Shown here: piece by piece, positions 34,636 through 47,200 of the stretch | How positions within the stretch are numbered: the first letter of the stretch is position 1 | How the letters are laid out: each line of letters opens with the position of its first letter | Assembly: GCA_030272155.1 (NCBI GenBank) | Contig: CP126193.1 | Span: forward strand, 2,976,001-3,040,000 | DNA length: 64,000 nt | Reading direction: 5' to 3' | DNA from: Tetradesmus obliquus | Lineage: Eukaryota > Chlorophyta > Chlorophyceae > Sphaeropleales > Scenedesmaceae | Made by a program: the position numbers and the translations under genes | Notes under the pieces: generated by a model | Databases searched by the model: none | The model's input: the letters and a program-made list of their open reading frames with translations, nothing else | Told to the model about the DNA's origin: nothing

Positions 34636-37001
34636 ATGCGCACTGACATCAAATTCCATGTGTGCTTGCAGGCACGCGTGACAGCACAAGTAGCAGCCGT
34701 GCCAGCTCCATTCACTGATGACAGCCGGGCTTTCAGGCAGCCTGGCATTCAAGTGGCAGTGACTGTGCAGCAGCAGCAGACCCTGCAGCAGCAAAACGGC
34801 TGGCTGCCACAGCCCTGGGGCAGCCAGGGGCAGCAGCAGCAGCAAGGGCCAGGCAGTGTCAGGCAGCAAGCTAGCGCAGCACAGCAGGAACCACAGCAGC
34901 AGCAGCGGCAGCGGGCCGTAAACGGCCACCGGCAGCAACTGGATCCGCTGCTGCAGCAGCTGCAGGAGTGCCGGCACTGGGCACAGGTCGCTGCAGTCGT
35001 ACAGCAGCAACAGCAGCAGCTGAGCTACAGCCACATCACAGCTGCTCTGCAGCAGCTCAGCAGCTGCGTACAGCCTAGGGCACTGCCGCCGGCGCAGCAG
35101 CAGCAGCTAGACACGCTGCTCACTACGCTCGCAGACGCAGCAGCACTCCACTTGCAGGAGCTGCACCACCAGGAGGTAGGCCAGCTGCTTGCTCGGCTGC
35201 AGGTCTTAGGCTTTAAACCCTCTGTACCCTGGGCCAGATCCATGCTGCAGCATGCAGGCACTGAACTGGTGCATTACACACCAGCTGAGCTGGCCCTGCT
35301 GCTGCTGACAGCAACACAGACAGCAGCACGCGTGGCTGGCGCTGCGCCTCCACCCATGCAGCTCACCCGCAGCAGTCCCACTGCAGCGCCTTCAGTGCTG
35401 ATGGGGGCGCAGCAGCAGCCAGCAGCAGAGCAGCTGCCGTACGCCTGCCCGCCGCCTGAGATAGACATGGCAGCAGTGGCGCAGGCTGGCAGCAGCGGCA
35501 GCAGCAGCAGCAACATCACGGCGAGGCGTAGCCCCATTGTGCTGACCACTGCATGGCTGCAGCACTTCATGACCACCTTTGAGCGCTACCTGGAAGCCAG
35601 GGCAGCACACCCGCAGCTGCAGCCGCAGGTGGGTTTTACAGATCGCCAGAGCTGCTGCGAATGGCTTGATACTAATGGTGGAATGCATCTCGCATGCATG
35701 TGTTCTATTGCAGTCTGCCTACGCTGTTTCAACTGTTGTCGTATCCTTGTCGAGCGACATCTGGCATCCCCGCTGTATCTTGACAGTGTCTGCTGCTCTG
35801 CCCACCCCGCTGTTCCGCTTCCCTTCTTTATCATCACTCCTGCTCCCTGCAGCACATGGAGGCAGTCATCACCTGCCTAGCCGCGCTGCGCGTCACGCCG
35901 GACCGCTTCTGGCTGTACCTCTTTGTGCGCCAGATGGCCGCACAGCTGCCCGCCTGCCCACCCGGCAGCGTGGTCCGCATGCTGTCCGCACTCGCCCGTA
36001 TGGGCTACCGCTTACCCGAGCATGTCATTAGCCAGATCGAGCGCCAAGTCGGAGGAGCAGCCCTCGCAGCGCTGCGGCCGCAGGAGTGTGCCGAAGTTGT
36101 GCGCAGCGTAGCAGCGCTGAAGCAGCGGCCAAGCGAGGCTTGGCTGCAGCAGCTGCTGGCAGCAGCAGTGAAAGGCAGCAGCCACCTGAGCAGCAGTGCG
36201 GCGGTGTCACTCGTGGTGGCGTGTGCAGGGCTTGGAATGCAGCTAGACCCTTCCTGGATTGATCTGCTGCTGATGCAGGCTCGGGCCGCGCTGCATGCAC
36301 TGTCAGCACCAGAGCATGTGGGCCTGATCGACGCGCTGTCACAGCAGCAGCATCGGCCGGGGCCCGTGTTCATGTCACTGTTCATGGCGCAGGTGCAGGG
36401 GCACCTGCCTGAGCTTACGCTAGGCCAGCAGGCCGTACTAGTAGCTAGTTTGGCAGCAGTCGGCTACAAGCCTGCGCCTGCGTGGATGAATGCGTTCATG
36501 GGGCAGCTTGCAGGGCAGCAAGTGACAGCAGCAGATGCTCCGGAGCTGGTGCGGCTGCTGGTGGCGCTGCGGCGCATGCAGTATGTGCCGACGCCATCTG
36601 CAGGGAGCCAGATTGAGGGCTTGATTGATGCCATGGCTGTGAGCTTGCCGTACGGGCAGCTGCAGCAGCTGCGGGCGGCACTGGCAGAGCTGCAGTATAA
36701 GCCGGCTGTGGCAGCAGCAGCAGTGGGCACTGTGCGCGGCGCGCGCGAGCGCAGTAGCAGAGCTGCTTCGCCTGCTGCGGCTGCGGCTGCGGCTGCAGCA
36801 GCGGCAGCGCCGGTTGCAGGTGAAGCTGCGGCAGCAGCCCTGGTTGCTGCTGTGGGCATGGATGCTGCAGCTGGACAGGAGCAAGAGCAGGTAGCCACAG
36901 CAGCAGCAGCAGGCGCTGGCGCTGCAAGTGTTGAGCAGCAGCAGCAGGAGTCGCGGAGTGGGTCGCCATCTGTGATGGAGAGCCTGGAGTTGCTTGCATG
37001 A
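34636..37001 (+). CDS. OPR-like helical-repeat protein
   Basis: Exons are 34636-35628 and 35853-37001 (713 residues, phase 0 junction). The protein is built from about 36-40 residue helical repeats. Each has a pattern like Leu-x-x-Leu-x-x-Leu-x-x-Leu-Gly-Tyr-x-Pro followed by Trp-x-x-x-Phe or Leu: LQVLGFKPSVPWARSML, LRVTPDRFWLYLFVRQ, ARMGYRLPEHVISQI, ALKQRPSEAWLQQLL, GLGMQLDPSWIDLLL, AAVGYKPAPAWMNAFM and RRMQYVPTPS. This resembles octotricopeptide (OPR) proteins, which bind specific organelle RNAs in chlorophycean algae. The N-terminus is Gln-rich and shows no obvious transit peptide. A good acceptor at 34672 suggests that the true start may lie in an undetected upstream exon. The C-terminus is Ala/Gln-rich. 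No RAP domain is seen. Confidence 0.75.
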
Positions 37002-38078
37002 GGAGGCTTCGGTGCCTGCTTGCATGCTGCCGTGATTACAAGCCTGCTGTACATTGTGTTGAGTTGTGAGCAAGCTCATGTGCGGGCCAGCTGCCTGCGC
37101 CATGCTGCATGATCATTCTGGCTGCAGTGTTTGTAGGTATCTAGTGGTTGAGAGTTGGCGGTTTGAGAGTTGGCGGTTTGTGGAATCGTGGATTTGTGGA
37201 AGCTGCTGAGCGTGCTTCGTGTGTACATGTACGCAGTGCAGACGCGGGGTGCTGACTAGCACCAGATGGCTCTGCAGGGCTGCTGCGGGCTGTCCTGCAG
37301 CGTCCTGCATGCATTGAACTGCTTTGAACTGCAATGAATGTCGCTGTGCTGGGCTTCAATGCCTGCACACAGGGGCTGTTGGTGCTTGCCTAATTTGAAG
37401 CTGTCGTGGTTGGTTTTAGGATCCCTGTTTGGTTGGGTTGCAGCAAGCAAGGCAGCGGCAAGGTCGTGGTGATTCAGTAAGGGTTTTGTACGGGCTCAGG
37501 TGTTGAGAGTTGCAACGAAAACGAATGGCAGCTGCGCCGTGCAGCAGCCAAGCTGTACCATCATGTTTATCTTGAGTGTGTAGGTAGCTGCAGGAGTGGT
37601 GGTTTTGAATAGCAGTGCATGCTCTGCATGCTCCGGCTGACATTGGGGTGTAGACCGTGAGCGCTTGCTTGGGTTTGATCATCACCACCCATTTCTGTAA
37701 GTCATCTTCCGCGCGTCCTGCATTTGGGCCTTGCAATCCAGACAGTCAATGTGATGCTGTTCTCTGCCAAGCTGGGCTGAGTGCCGCTTGCATGGGGCTT
37801 GACACAGGGCAGCGCGTTGGGCGCTGTCCCAAGGGTTGGCGGCGGAGCTTGAACCCTTCCACCGCGTTACACAGCTTGGTCTAGTTCACAATGTCAACTC
37901 CTGGCAGTGGACAACACTTACAGCACGCGGTGCAACAGCACTAATGTTTGAATAAGTATTCCTGCAAGGCACACCTGCTGACTGCTAACAGAGCCTCGAC
38001 AAGTACTGCATGCCTGTACAAAAGCAGAGCAGATGAACAGGACATTTGCAGCAACCCCATCAGTAGAGTAAACACCAA
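37002..38078. other. Intergenic region between OPR-like gene and RBMX2
   Basis: It contains the OPR 3' UTR and the RBMX2 promoter. A short direct repeat GAGAGTTGGCGGTTT occurs twice at 37149-37178. No conserved frame is visible. Confidence 0.5.
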
Positions 38079-39100
38079 ATGAATCCGCTTACGCAGATCA
38101 AAAATACTCAAAAGGTCACGAAACGGGAGATCGAGCTTGGCCTATTTGAGAAGGTGAGGAGCGAGAGGGATGGCCATGTGTATCCTGGGTCTGTACGGTA
38201 CCTGATACCCTTCTTGTTGCTAAAGTATGTTGTTCATGTTCTTTCAATGTCGAAGGCTGAGGCAGCTTGTCCCCACGACCTGCCGTGATGGTGCTGCTGC
38301 CGTCTGCTGCTGTCTGCTGCTGCTGCTACTGCTGCTGCCTGTGCCCTTGTCTGCAGGCATCATGGCATGCCCGCTTCGCACACAGCGCCTACATCTTCGC
38401 AGGAGGCCTGGACTACGAGCTCACCGAGGGCGACCTGTTGGCAGTGTTTGCGCAGTATGGCGAGCTTGTGGATGTGCACTTGGTGCGTGACAAGGACACA
38501 GGCAGGTCAAAGGGCTTTGCATTCCTGGCATATGAGGACCAGCGCAGCACCGTGCTGGCAGTGGACAACCTGTCTGGCGCTACTGTGGCTGGCAGGAAGA
38601 TCCGCGTCGAGCACGTGGACAACTACAAGAAGCGCAAGGCAGAGGTGCGGCAGCAGCAGCAGCAGTGGCATGGCAGCAGCATTAGCACCAGCACCAGCAG
38701 CAGTGGCACGCAGCAAGTGCCTGGCACTAATCCTTCCTGTACACTGCTCGTTGGGACAGCTTTCCAAACTAGTTGTTGGTTCCTGTGTGCTGCAATTGTT
38801 TGGAAGCCAGAACAACACGGCACGGTAAAACAACTTCCACCTGTTTGGATGCACACACTCGCCTTAGTGCCAGCAGCTTATCGGTATTGCATCGCACAGT
38901 AAACGGCTCCGCTGCTTGATCTTGTTCCTGCTGCTTCTCTTGCCAGTGTGGGCGTGTTGCTGCCGGTTAACATTGCTCAGCACACGTACTGCACCATGTG
39001 CTTCTGATTCACTGCTGCAGCTTGAGGGCGAAGATCCGGACGCAGTGCCTGATGAGCCGCCAGCAAAGCTTCAGCGGCAGCAGCAGCAGCAGGGCAGAGG

Positions 39101-39139
<39 letters not shown>

Positions 39140-40217
39140 GGAGCCTGATGGCGGCGACTCGCCGCCTCAAGTGGCGGAGGCAGGCATGGGAGGCGGCGTT
39201 GGCTCTGGACGGCTAGGGGACAGCTGGCAGGCACCTGGCTCGCTGTTTGCCCTGCTGGCCGAGGCGAAGCCTGCGGCCCCTGCAGGAGCAGCAGCAGCAG
39301 CAGCAGCAGCAGCGCACAAGCACAAGGAGAAGAAGGAGAAGAAGGAGAAGAAGGAGAAGAAGGAGAAGAAGGAGAAGAAGGAGAAGCACAAGCACATAGA
39401 CAAGGTGAGACGAGGATCCGGCTGCAGTGCGCATCGGCAATTTGTTGTCAGTGCATGGGGTGGCAGGTGGGTTTGTGGGCTGCTGGTTGCCTGCATGCTC
39501 ACATACGAACTCTTTTGTATGCTAGCGGCGGTTTACACCTTTTGGTGAGGCTGTAGCAAGCTGCAGGGACATACTGCTACACACCTACAGCCTGCTTGCT
39601 GAAGCCAACGTTGCTGCAGCTGTTCTGGCAGCGTGTGAGATTATGCCACCAGCAGCTCTTCTCCTGATTGCAATGCCTTACCACATGCTTCCTCTGCCGC
39701 CTGCCTTGCTTGGGTCCGTGGTGTGCTGCAGGATCGCAGCCGTAGCAGGAGCGGGAGCAGGAGCAGAAGCCCGGTCAGACAGCAGCAGCAGTTGCCGGGG
39801 CAGCGTGCAGCTGTTGGTCCTCCTCGGCCGCCTGCGCTGCAGCAGCAGCAGCAGCGGCAGCAGCAAGATGTGCGCGGGGCTGATGCAGGCAGGCCTGGCA
39901 GGGAGCAGCAGCAGCAGCAGCGTCTGGAGGAGCGCAGGTCTGACAGGGAGCAGCAGCAGCAGCGTGATGAGGAGCGGAGGCCTGGCAGGGACAGCAGCAG
40001 CCATGACAGTAGAGACAGGGACGGCCATAGGCAGCAGGCCAGGGAGAGGAGCAGAGACAGAGGAGACAGAGGAGACAGGGAGAGGGATGGCCAAAGGGAT
40101 AGGTATGGCAGCGCGGGCAGCAGCAGAGACTACCGCAGGGATGACTACAGGCAGCAAAGCAGCAGGGCCAGGGACGGTGCAAATGACCGCAGGAGAAGCC
40201 GCAGCCGCAGCAGGTGA
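38079..40217 (+). CDS. RBMX2: RNA-binding protein RBMX2/IST3 (RES complex)
   Basis: RBMX2 (yeast Ist3/Snu17) is the RRM subunit of the RES complex in the activated spliceosome. Exons are 38079-38153, 38357-38644, 39021-39404 and 39732-40217, for 410 residues with all junctions in phase 0. The start MNPLTQIKNTQKVTKREIEL is the family hallmark. The RRM follows (YIFAGGLDYELTEGDL, DVHLVRDKDTGRSKGFAFLA, YEDQRSTVLAVDNLSGATV and IRVEHVDNYKK). Exon 3 carries an Ala run coded by CAG and then a perfect (KKE)n repeat coded by AGAAGG units (39331-39387). Exon 4 is an Arg/Ser/Asp/Gln-rich tail typical of splicing factors. The first intron ends in a CTG-rich tract before the acceptor. Confidence 0.94.
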
Positions 40218-40341
40218 CATGCGCCATGTCCTGCAAGCTTAGACGGAGTTGCAGGGTTAGGGTTGAAGACGCTGCCCTGATCCTTGAGCGTGGATTTGTG
40301 TTGCTTGAGACAACGACGTTCGCTTGGTGGTGCTGCTGCAG

Positions 40342-40346
40342 TGTAA
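40342..40346 (+). terminator. TGTAA polyadenylation motif for RBMX2
   Basis: TGTAA about 125 bases after the RBMX2 stop codon. Confidence 0.4.
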
Positions 40347-40377
40347 GTGATGCCAGGATGATCAGGCACACTACTAG

Positions 40378-40455
40378 TACCATAGTAAGGTTGCACGTAC
40401 CATAGTACCATAGTAAGGTTGCACGTACCATAGTACCATAGTAAGGTTGCACGTG
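40378..40455. repeat. 28-bp tandem repeat, three copies
   Basis: CATAGTAAGGTTGCACGT recurs at 40381, 40409 and 40437, an exact 28-base period. The copies are nearly identical and lie between RBMX2 and the IQ-motif gene. Confidence 0.92.
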
Positions 40456-40871
40456 TCAGGTGTTAGCGAGCTATGAGCGATGCTGTACCCGGTTGGTTGC
40501 TTGAGTAACCTGATCGCCACCCTCCGTCCCAACTTCACCGCAGCTTGCACAGACAGAGCCAAAACACCAGCACGAGAAAAGTGCTCATGCAACCTGAGCG
40601 AATTGGCGCGAAGATGTTCAGCGTCGAACCTTCTTCAGAGCTGCAGCCAATCGGCCCCTGACGCACGCTAAAATAATGAATATGAACGCGTCGACCAGTA
40701 TGACGTTGTAAAGGCGACGGTGCTGCAGTGCATGAGCCCTACGGCACTGCCAAGTGCTAGCAGCAGTACCAGCAGATTCTGGGTTAGCAGTGCCTCTGTC
40801 CACCTGGTCAGGTCCACTAATCTGAAGGTCTGCCAAACAAACGTCAATACTCAGAAGCTTCTGCTCTCATA

Positions 40872-41876
40872 ATGGCAAACGCCAGAGGCAGTAACCCAGC
40901 TCTTGACAGCACGTCAGTGGATTACAAGGCAGCGGGCAAAGTGCGATGCAGCACTGAAGCAGCAGCCAACGCCCATTGCACGGAGCGGCCGTTGGCATTC
41001 CCTGCTATTGAAAGGGCGCTGAAGCGCAGAGCAGCTGTTGCAGCCCTTCAGCAGAGGCCTGCAGAAGCCCCAGGCAGCAGCAACAGCAGCACCTACAGCA
41101 AGCTTGCAGTGACAAACAGAGCAGCCACTGCCGACAGCAGCAGCAACAGCACACATGCCCGCTCTGGCCCAATGCCTTGGCCTGATGCGGGCAGTGATGA
41201 GCTTACCGACAGCAGCAAACTACAGCAGGTCAGGGGTGCAGCCAGCCTGCCGGACCAGTTGCCAGCAAAGCCCCGTCTGCAAACTGCACCATCACAGGCT
41301 TGCAGGAAGCATGGCAGCCACACCAGCTCGCAGGAGTCAGCCTCCACACTGGCAGCACCTGCAACGCAGCAGCGATGCAGTTCCGCAGCAGCAGATGCTG
41401 TCATGCCAGCCCCTAGCGCTGCTTGCAGGACATCCACCCCCACAGCGCACAGCACGCGGGGATTCTCTGGTGAAGCGCTTGCCGCTGAGCTGCAGCTGGT
41501 GCGCAGCTGGCGCCTGCGGCGACACGCTGCTGCATGCGTCCTGCAGGCAGCAGTGCGCAGCTGGTTAGCGCGCAAGCACGCGCAGCATCATAGCAGGGCT
41601 AGGCGGCTGCAGCTGCACAAGGCTCGGCGCATACTAACGGCTTGGAGAGAGCAGGTCATGTACAGGCAGAATAGTTGGTCGCTGATTGTGCAGCGGTTGC
41701 GAGGGGGCTGCGCTAGAGGGCAGCAGTTGTGGCTGCAGGTGCAGCAACCATATGCAAGCGAGGGCAGGCACGCATGTGCTGCCGCATTTCACCGGCACAG
41801 AGTACAGTCAGGTGTGTTGCTGGCCTGGGCCAGTGCTACAGCTGGTGCCAGCCACCAGCCAGCTTTGAAAGGTTGA
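40872..41876 (+). CDS. IQ-motif protein, possibly Sfi1-like
   Basis: An uninterrupted frame of 334 residues from an ATG after an in-frame-free leader. The first 200 residues are Ser/Ala/Gln-rich and disordered. Near residues 216-236 there is an IQ-type calmodulin- or centrin-binding motif (ACVLQAAVRSWLARKHAQ). Basic helices with a recurring hydrophobic-Trp pattern follow (ARRILTAWREQVMYRQ, SWSLIVQRLRGG, GVLLAWASAT), similar to the Leu-x-x-x-Trp spacing of Sfi1 and sperm-tail repeat proteins. A role at basal bodies or another calmodulin/centrin-linked function is inference. No catalytic domain is seen. Codon use and length support it as a real gene, but a short downstream exon cannot be excluded. 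Confidence 0.65.
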   Translation: MANARGSNPALDSTSVDYKAAGKVRCSTEAAANAHCTERPLAFPAIERALKRRAAVAALQQRPAEAPGSSNSSTYSKLAVTNRAATADSSSNSTHARSGPMPWPDAGSDELTDSSKLQQVRGAASLPDQLPAKPRLQTAPSQACRKHGSHTSSQESASTLAAPATQQRCSSAAADAVMPAPSAACRTSTPTAHSTRGFSGEALAAELQLVRSWRLRRHAAACVLQAAVRSWLARKHAQHHSRARRLQLHKARRILTAWREQVMYRQNSWSLIVQRLRGGCARGQQLWLQVQQPYASEGRHACAAAFHRHRVQSGVLLAWASATAGASHQPALKG

Positions 41877-43169
41877 CGAACATGGGTGTACATGGGTGGC
41901 TTGAAATTGGTGCGCATGGAATGATGGCAGAATGAGCAGCTAGCAGCTGCATGCTATCATCGACAACCAACTATCGCTTGCACACATGTGAGACTGGGCT
42001 CAAGGTTTGGTTGTTATCATAAGCATCGGAGCAGCGAACGGTTAATGAAGCTTGCATCTGTTGCTGGCTCAGCTTACTGCACTAGCTGGCTTGCAGCATG
42101 AATCGGATCCTTTTTTGATGAGTTGTGCTTGGGTACCGCACCGCAGCAGTGGTCCTGCAAAGCACCCATTATCAGCGTTTGCTCAGGTGTTCTTGCGTGT
42201 GTGCACATCAGCTAGCTGCCTGTGCCGGCTTGAACAGCATCAGGGTCAACACAGCTGATGCCGGTACCACTGGCATGGCCCCTTCAATAGTCATGTCATA
42301 TCAAAGTTTGGTCAGCCGCAGTGCGTGTGTTCAACACACATTGGCAACACGTCACAGAGTGCAAAGTGCTGCGGCTCCAACTTCATGTGATCATCACATG
42401 CCATGTGATCATCAGTTTTGATGCACTGCATGCCGTTGAATGGTTGATCTGCAGTTTGCAGCAGCTATTCCGTCAGTAGCTGACTGCAAGGCGCGGCATA
42501 AGGTAGTCTCAGACGTTACGGGGGTGAGCACTGCCTGGGCTGCTACCCTTGGTGGTCACCAGCCAGCTGCCCATCATGGGGCCCCCATCATGCCATGGCA
42601 TGGCATGCCATGTGGGCAGTGAGCCAGTGGGCCAGTGATCAACATGCTCATGTCGAACTTCTGTAAGTCCAAGTCTGTTACATGCGACTCCACAAAGTAA
42701 ACGATCAGTGCTGGTCGGGTTGGTTTGAGGCGCAACAATCTGTCCGGGGTCCAAACTTCAGACAAGCGCAGCTATGCGTCACTGGGTTGACTAGTCAACG
42801 GCAGTCACAGCCCCGTGCATTTACGTTGTACGGTTTGTACATGATCAAATACATGATTTAATCGAATTTTCAAAATCAGCATTTTGCTACTTGAAGATCG
42901 CACATGTCAGCAGCGCACATGCGTGACAGGGGTGACAAGAAGGCCGCAAACAATAGTCCGTGCAGTAATTTGGCATTTTAATTCGTTCAATTGTACACTT
43001 GAATGCTTTACGTTGAGCTGCACGCGGTTTCGGAACGGCAGTAAAAGTAAATTGTGGGTTGGATCGCGCCTTTTTGGCCTCAAGGCCCCTGCAGCGCTGT
43101 ATATTTGACACCCAAAAAGGGGTCTTGGCCCGGCTTGGGTAGTGATGGTGTTCTTTGCCGTCTGCATCC
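41877..43169. other. Intergenic region upstream of the receptor kinase
   Basis: About 1.3 kb without a convincing gene. It has short palindromes (GTGATCATCAC near 42387, GCCATGGC and GGCATGCC at 42593-42612). The last 130 bases have opposed CTTTTTGG and CCAAAAAGG elements with a TATA-like GTATATTT between them. Confidence 0.5.
43099..43106 (+). promoter_or_regulatory. TATA-like element before receptor kinase start
   Basis: GTATATTT about 65 bases upstream of the start codon, flanked by inverted CTTTTTGG/CCAAAAAGG elements. The call rests on position only. Confidence 0.3.
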
Positions 43170-44201
43170 ATGCTGCGGCTGTTCTTCACTCTCGTGCTGC
43201 TGATTGTCGCCTGTCTAAGCCCCAAGTTCTGTTTAGCAGACCGTGTAGCTTATGTATCGGCGGGAGACAGCAGAGTTGGGTTGGCTCTTGGCGCGGGAAG
43301 CACAACCACGCTGCTCGAAGCCTTGAAGGATCCCAGCATAACGAGTATTGTGCTAACCAGCAATTACACCGTTGGTAGTGAGTTTGATGCGTATCTGGGC
43401 TCGCCTATCCCAATCACAAGGTGGGTGTCACCAGGGTGCATGATCCTGCCTAGTGTATGCAGCCCACCAGATTACATGATGCAGCCCACCTACCCAGTGC
43501 ACCGTGTAGCAGTACCCGCCAGCTGACCATATCAGCCCTTGCTGACTGCATCTGTGTATGCAAAAGCAAGACTAGCGGCATAGACGTGTGTGCATGATCT
43601 CGCAGTCGTGACTGCGGACACCATCCATGATATCATGTGTTGGCTGCAACAATGTCTTCTTGCTGGCCCAGCTACAGCAGCGTACAAGCAAAGCGACTAC
43701 AGCTAAATTCTGCAGCAACGCGGTTCTACGTACGCCTGCTGCCTGAGCTGGTTATGCCTTGGCGCAACAGCCCCTTGCTCAACTTGTTACTTGCAACGAT
43801 TGCTTGCAGGAATGTAACACTCACTGGGCTGCCACAAGTAGAAACCACGCTTGATCTCAAATTCAAATGGGCTGTAGTGGAGCTGTGCCCATCATGCAGC
43901 TTCACGGTGCAGCGCCTCGCAATAGCCAATGAAAGGAGGGGCAATGGCGCGTCCGTGGGTGAGCGCCAAATGCGCAGCCACCAGCATGTTGACAACATCA
44001 AGAGCGCTGCAGCAGCAACACAGCTATGGCACATGCAGGAGTGTCGACCCTGCCAGCCCTGCTACGCACCTAAGCTCTTCAACCCCTGCTGACACAGCAG
44101 CATGATGTGTTGCGCGGCCCAGGGTGTGGAGCCCTCAAATCGCCGGCACACCTTCTAAGCATCATAGTCGTCACCTAGCCTCATCGCTCCTCCTCCTCCT
44201 C

Positions 44202-44265
<64 letters not shown>

Positions 44266-47200
44266 AGACTTTTTCCGCGGGCGGCCCGGCAGTGTGCTGG
44301 CGCTGTACAACACGCAGCGCGTGCGGCCTGCCTGCACCAGCGCCTCCATCTCAACGGAGCTCATCATGACCAGCTACGCACGCAGCAGCAAGTTCCCCAA
44401 CAAGGGCATGCAGCAGCGCGTGCGCTCCATCACCACCACCTTCCAGGTGACTGGTTGATCGTGTTGCTTTTGATGATGGCAGCACCGTGCTGTGTGCGAG
44501 AGTAAGGGGGCTGCAGATGAGGAGACGGCCAGCAGCAGCAGCAGCAGCAGTGCTGAGTTTGCAATCACTCGCCCAGCAGCAGCCGGGCCGGCGACTGCCA
44601 GGACATGGTGCATGTGGCACTGGGCAGCAGCAGCAGCAGCAGCAGCAGCGCTGGCTAGGAGGACATATGGCATTCCTGCTGACGCGTGCCCTGTTGTTCT
44701 GGCGCGGCTGCGTGTTCTGCTCTGTTTGCAGGGCAAGGTGTTCTCCAAGCAGCTGCAGCTGGATGACTTTGCGACTGACCTGCCCTTGGCATACCAGGAA
44801 GGCAGGGGACTGCTTGGAGGCTTCACCATCGTGAGCAGCAGCAGCAGCAGCAGCAGCATGACAGCCTTGCACATGCAGCAGCAGCTGCTTGCCGTTCACC
44901 AGGCTGGCAGTGCGCCGGCAGCAGCTGCATGCTGCGTGCTGACCCTGCACTGCGCACACGATGTGCTCATTCCTCAACTGCACTTCTCAAATATCATCTC
45001 ACGTACGCTTCACCATGCTCACCAAGATTGCATGCGGGTGCTGCTGCTCTGTGCGTGCTGCAGTTGGTGCAGAATACCACGCGCATCTGCGTGGCCACTG
45101 TGTCGGAGGACTGCCTGAAGATCAAGTCATCGGATGCGTGCGTGAACAGCCTGATCGATGAGCAGATGGAGAATGCCAGCCATGAGGCGGCTGCAGCACG
45201 CCAGCAGCCCACCGTGCTGGTGGCAGCAATGGTGGGCTGCGTGGTGGGAGGTGCGCCACCTGCAGCAGCGCAGCACGACAGCATGACAGCATGACAGCAC
45301 AGCAGCATCACAGCATGTTAGCTTCCCTTGCTAAAGATCGGCAACACTGCAGTCAAACGCTGCATGTGTCAGCAGCATGCATGTACATGGGGACGATCCT
45401 GTGCTTCATCGCAGCGGCCGGGAATGCACGTGGGGCTCTTGGAGCCCAGCTGTACGCCACATGTGGCCCCACTGCTGTCCTGCAAGCAGCATTTATGTGT
45501 GTCAGCTCTGAGCCTCAGCCTGTGCTATATCCATTGCTCCTGCCCCTGCCCCTGCTTCAGGTGTACTGTTGGCAGCAGCGGCGGTTGTCTGGTTGGTGCG
45601 AAGGCGGCGGCGTGCCACACAGCAGCAGCAGCAGCGGCAGCTCGACAAGTCGAGTGATGGGAGCGACGGGAGCAGCAGCAGGCATGTGGCAGCTGGAAGT
45701 GGCTCTGGCAGCTCCCCGCATGGCCCTGACATTGAGCAGGGGCTCATAAAGATCAGGTGAGCCAATGTGCAGGGACAGCAGCGGCATGCGGCGCAACCAT
45801 CAGCAGAGCAGGCACTCTTTCGTCGCAACCACACAGTCACACAGCCATGCAGCCCTTCTCCCGGCATCATGCACACCTGCTTGTGTACTCCGCATGCTGC
45901 TGCAGTGCCGCGCCATCTGCAGCAGCAGCTGCTGACGTCAAGAGCAGCGTTGACCAGCCGCAGCCTCAGCTGCTGGATACACGGGGCTGGCAGATGACCA
46001 CAGAGAGCACGGCACCCTCCCTCAGCATTGCAAGGGATGATCATATCCAGTGGGGCGTCATGCTGGGCGCAGGTGTGACGCCGGACCTTGTTGTTATTGT
46101 TATAACACGTCATTTACTCCCCAAGTTGTTTACGTGATGTTACGAACGTCGTCGCTCAACCGGCATCAGCCTGACGTTCAGCAGCACGGCGGTGCTTGAC
46201 TGGATATGGTGGAGGGGCTGTACTTGCATGAAATCCCGTTGAGGAGTGAGACTTAGATGTACATGCATTGCACGAGATGACCACATCCAGTGGGGCGTCA
46301 TGCTGGGCGCAGGTGCGCCGCTGGGCCATGTCATGTTGCTGTGCAGGAAGTTTGTTGTTGCTGGTCTGCAACTTGCTACGTGTCGTAAGACTTCTGTCAC
46401 ATAACTGGCATCTGATGTGTCAAGGGATGTGCTTGCATGTACAGCCTGTTGAGGACTACGGCATGCATGCACATGCATCTAGAATTCTGTCCTTTGAAGC
46501 CGGGCGTGTGTGTCGCTGTCACTGCTGCTGGGGTTCTGATTTGATTCATCGCTGCGCAGGGTCTTTTGGCAAGGTCTACAAAGGGTTCTGGGGTGGCAGG
46601 GAAGTGGCTATAAAGGTAGGTAGCCGATGCTGTCATGGCAGCGGGCTGCTATTGCCAGGCTTGTTGGTGATTCCATGATGATGGCAGCGGCGGGGCTAGC
46701 ATGGCTGCAGGGCAGTGCACTGCAGCAGCAGCTGTGCTAGAAATTGCGGTGGGTGCTGTGGTGCAGCAGCGTCTCAGCAGTGGGCAGGTGCATGCGGTGC
46801 AGCACAGCACAGGCGGTGTGCCGCTCCCCAGCCTGCCTGCATACGTGGACTGCTGTGCTCTGCTGGAACTGGATCAGCACACCAGACAGCACTACCGATG
46901 TTGCATAAACTCGTGATCTGGCATGGTATTGGGATTGTGTTGGTGGTGCTGAGCGACTGGTGCTGCTGCCGCAGGTCATCGAGCATGATTCAGAGACGAC
47001 AGCAGCCGTCGAAAACGAGGTGCGCTAGCAATGGCAGCAGTGGATCACATGCACATGCGCTGCTTAGGGCAGCCCACCGCAGCGCAACACCAGCACATGT
47101 ACTCCACGCAAGCGCACACGCCAGCAGCAATGCAGTACCGCTTACTATCACACTGCTGCTGCCGGTTGCTGCTGCAGGTCACCCTGATGTTGTCCTTCAA

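Noticed and set aside
40252-40266. GGGTTAGGGTTGAAG resembling telomeric repeat
   Set aside because: Only two TTAGGG-like units; far too short for a telomere or an interstitial telomeric array.
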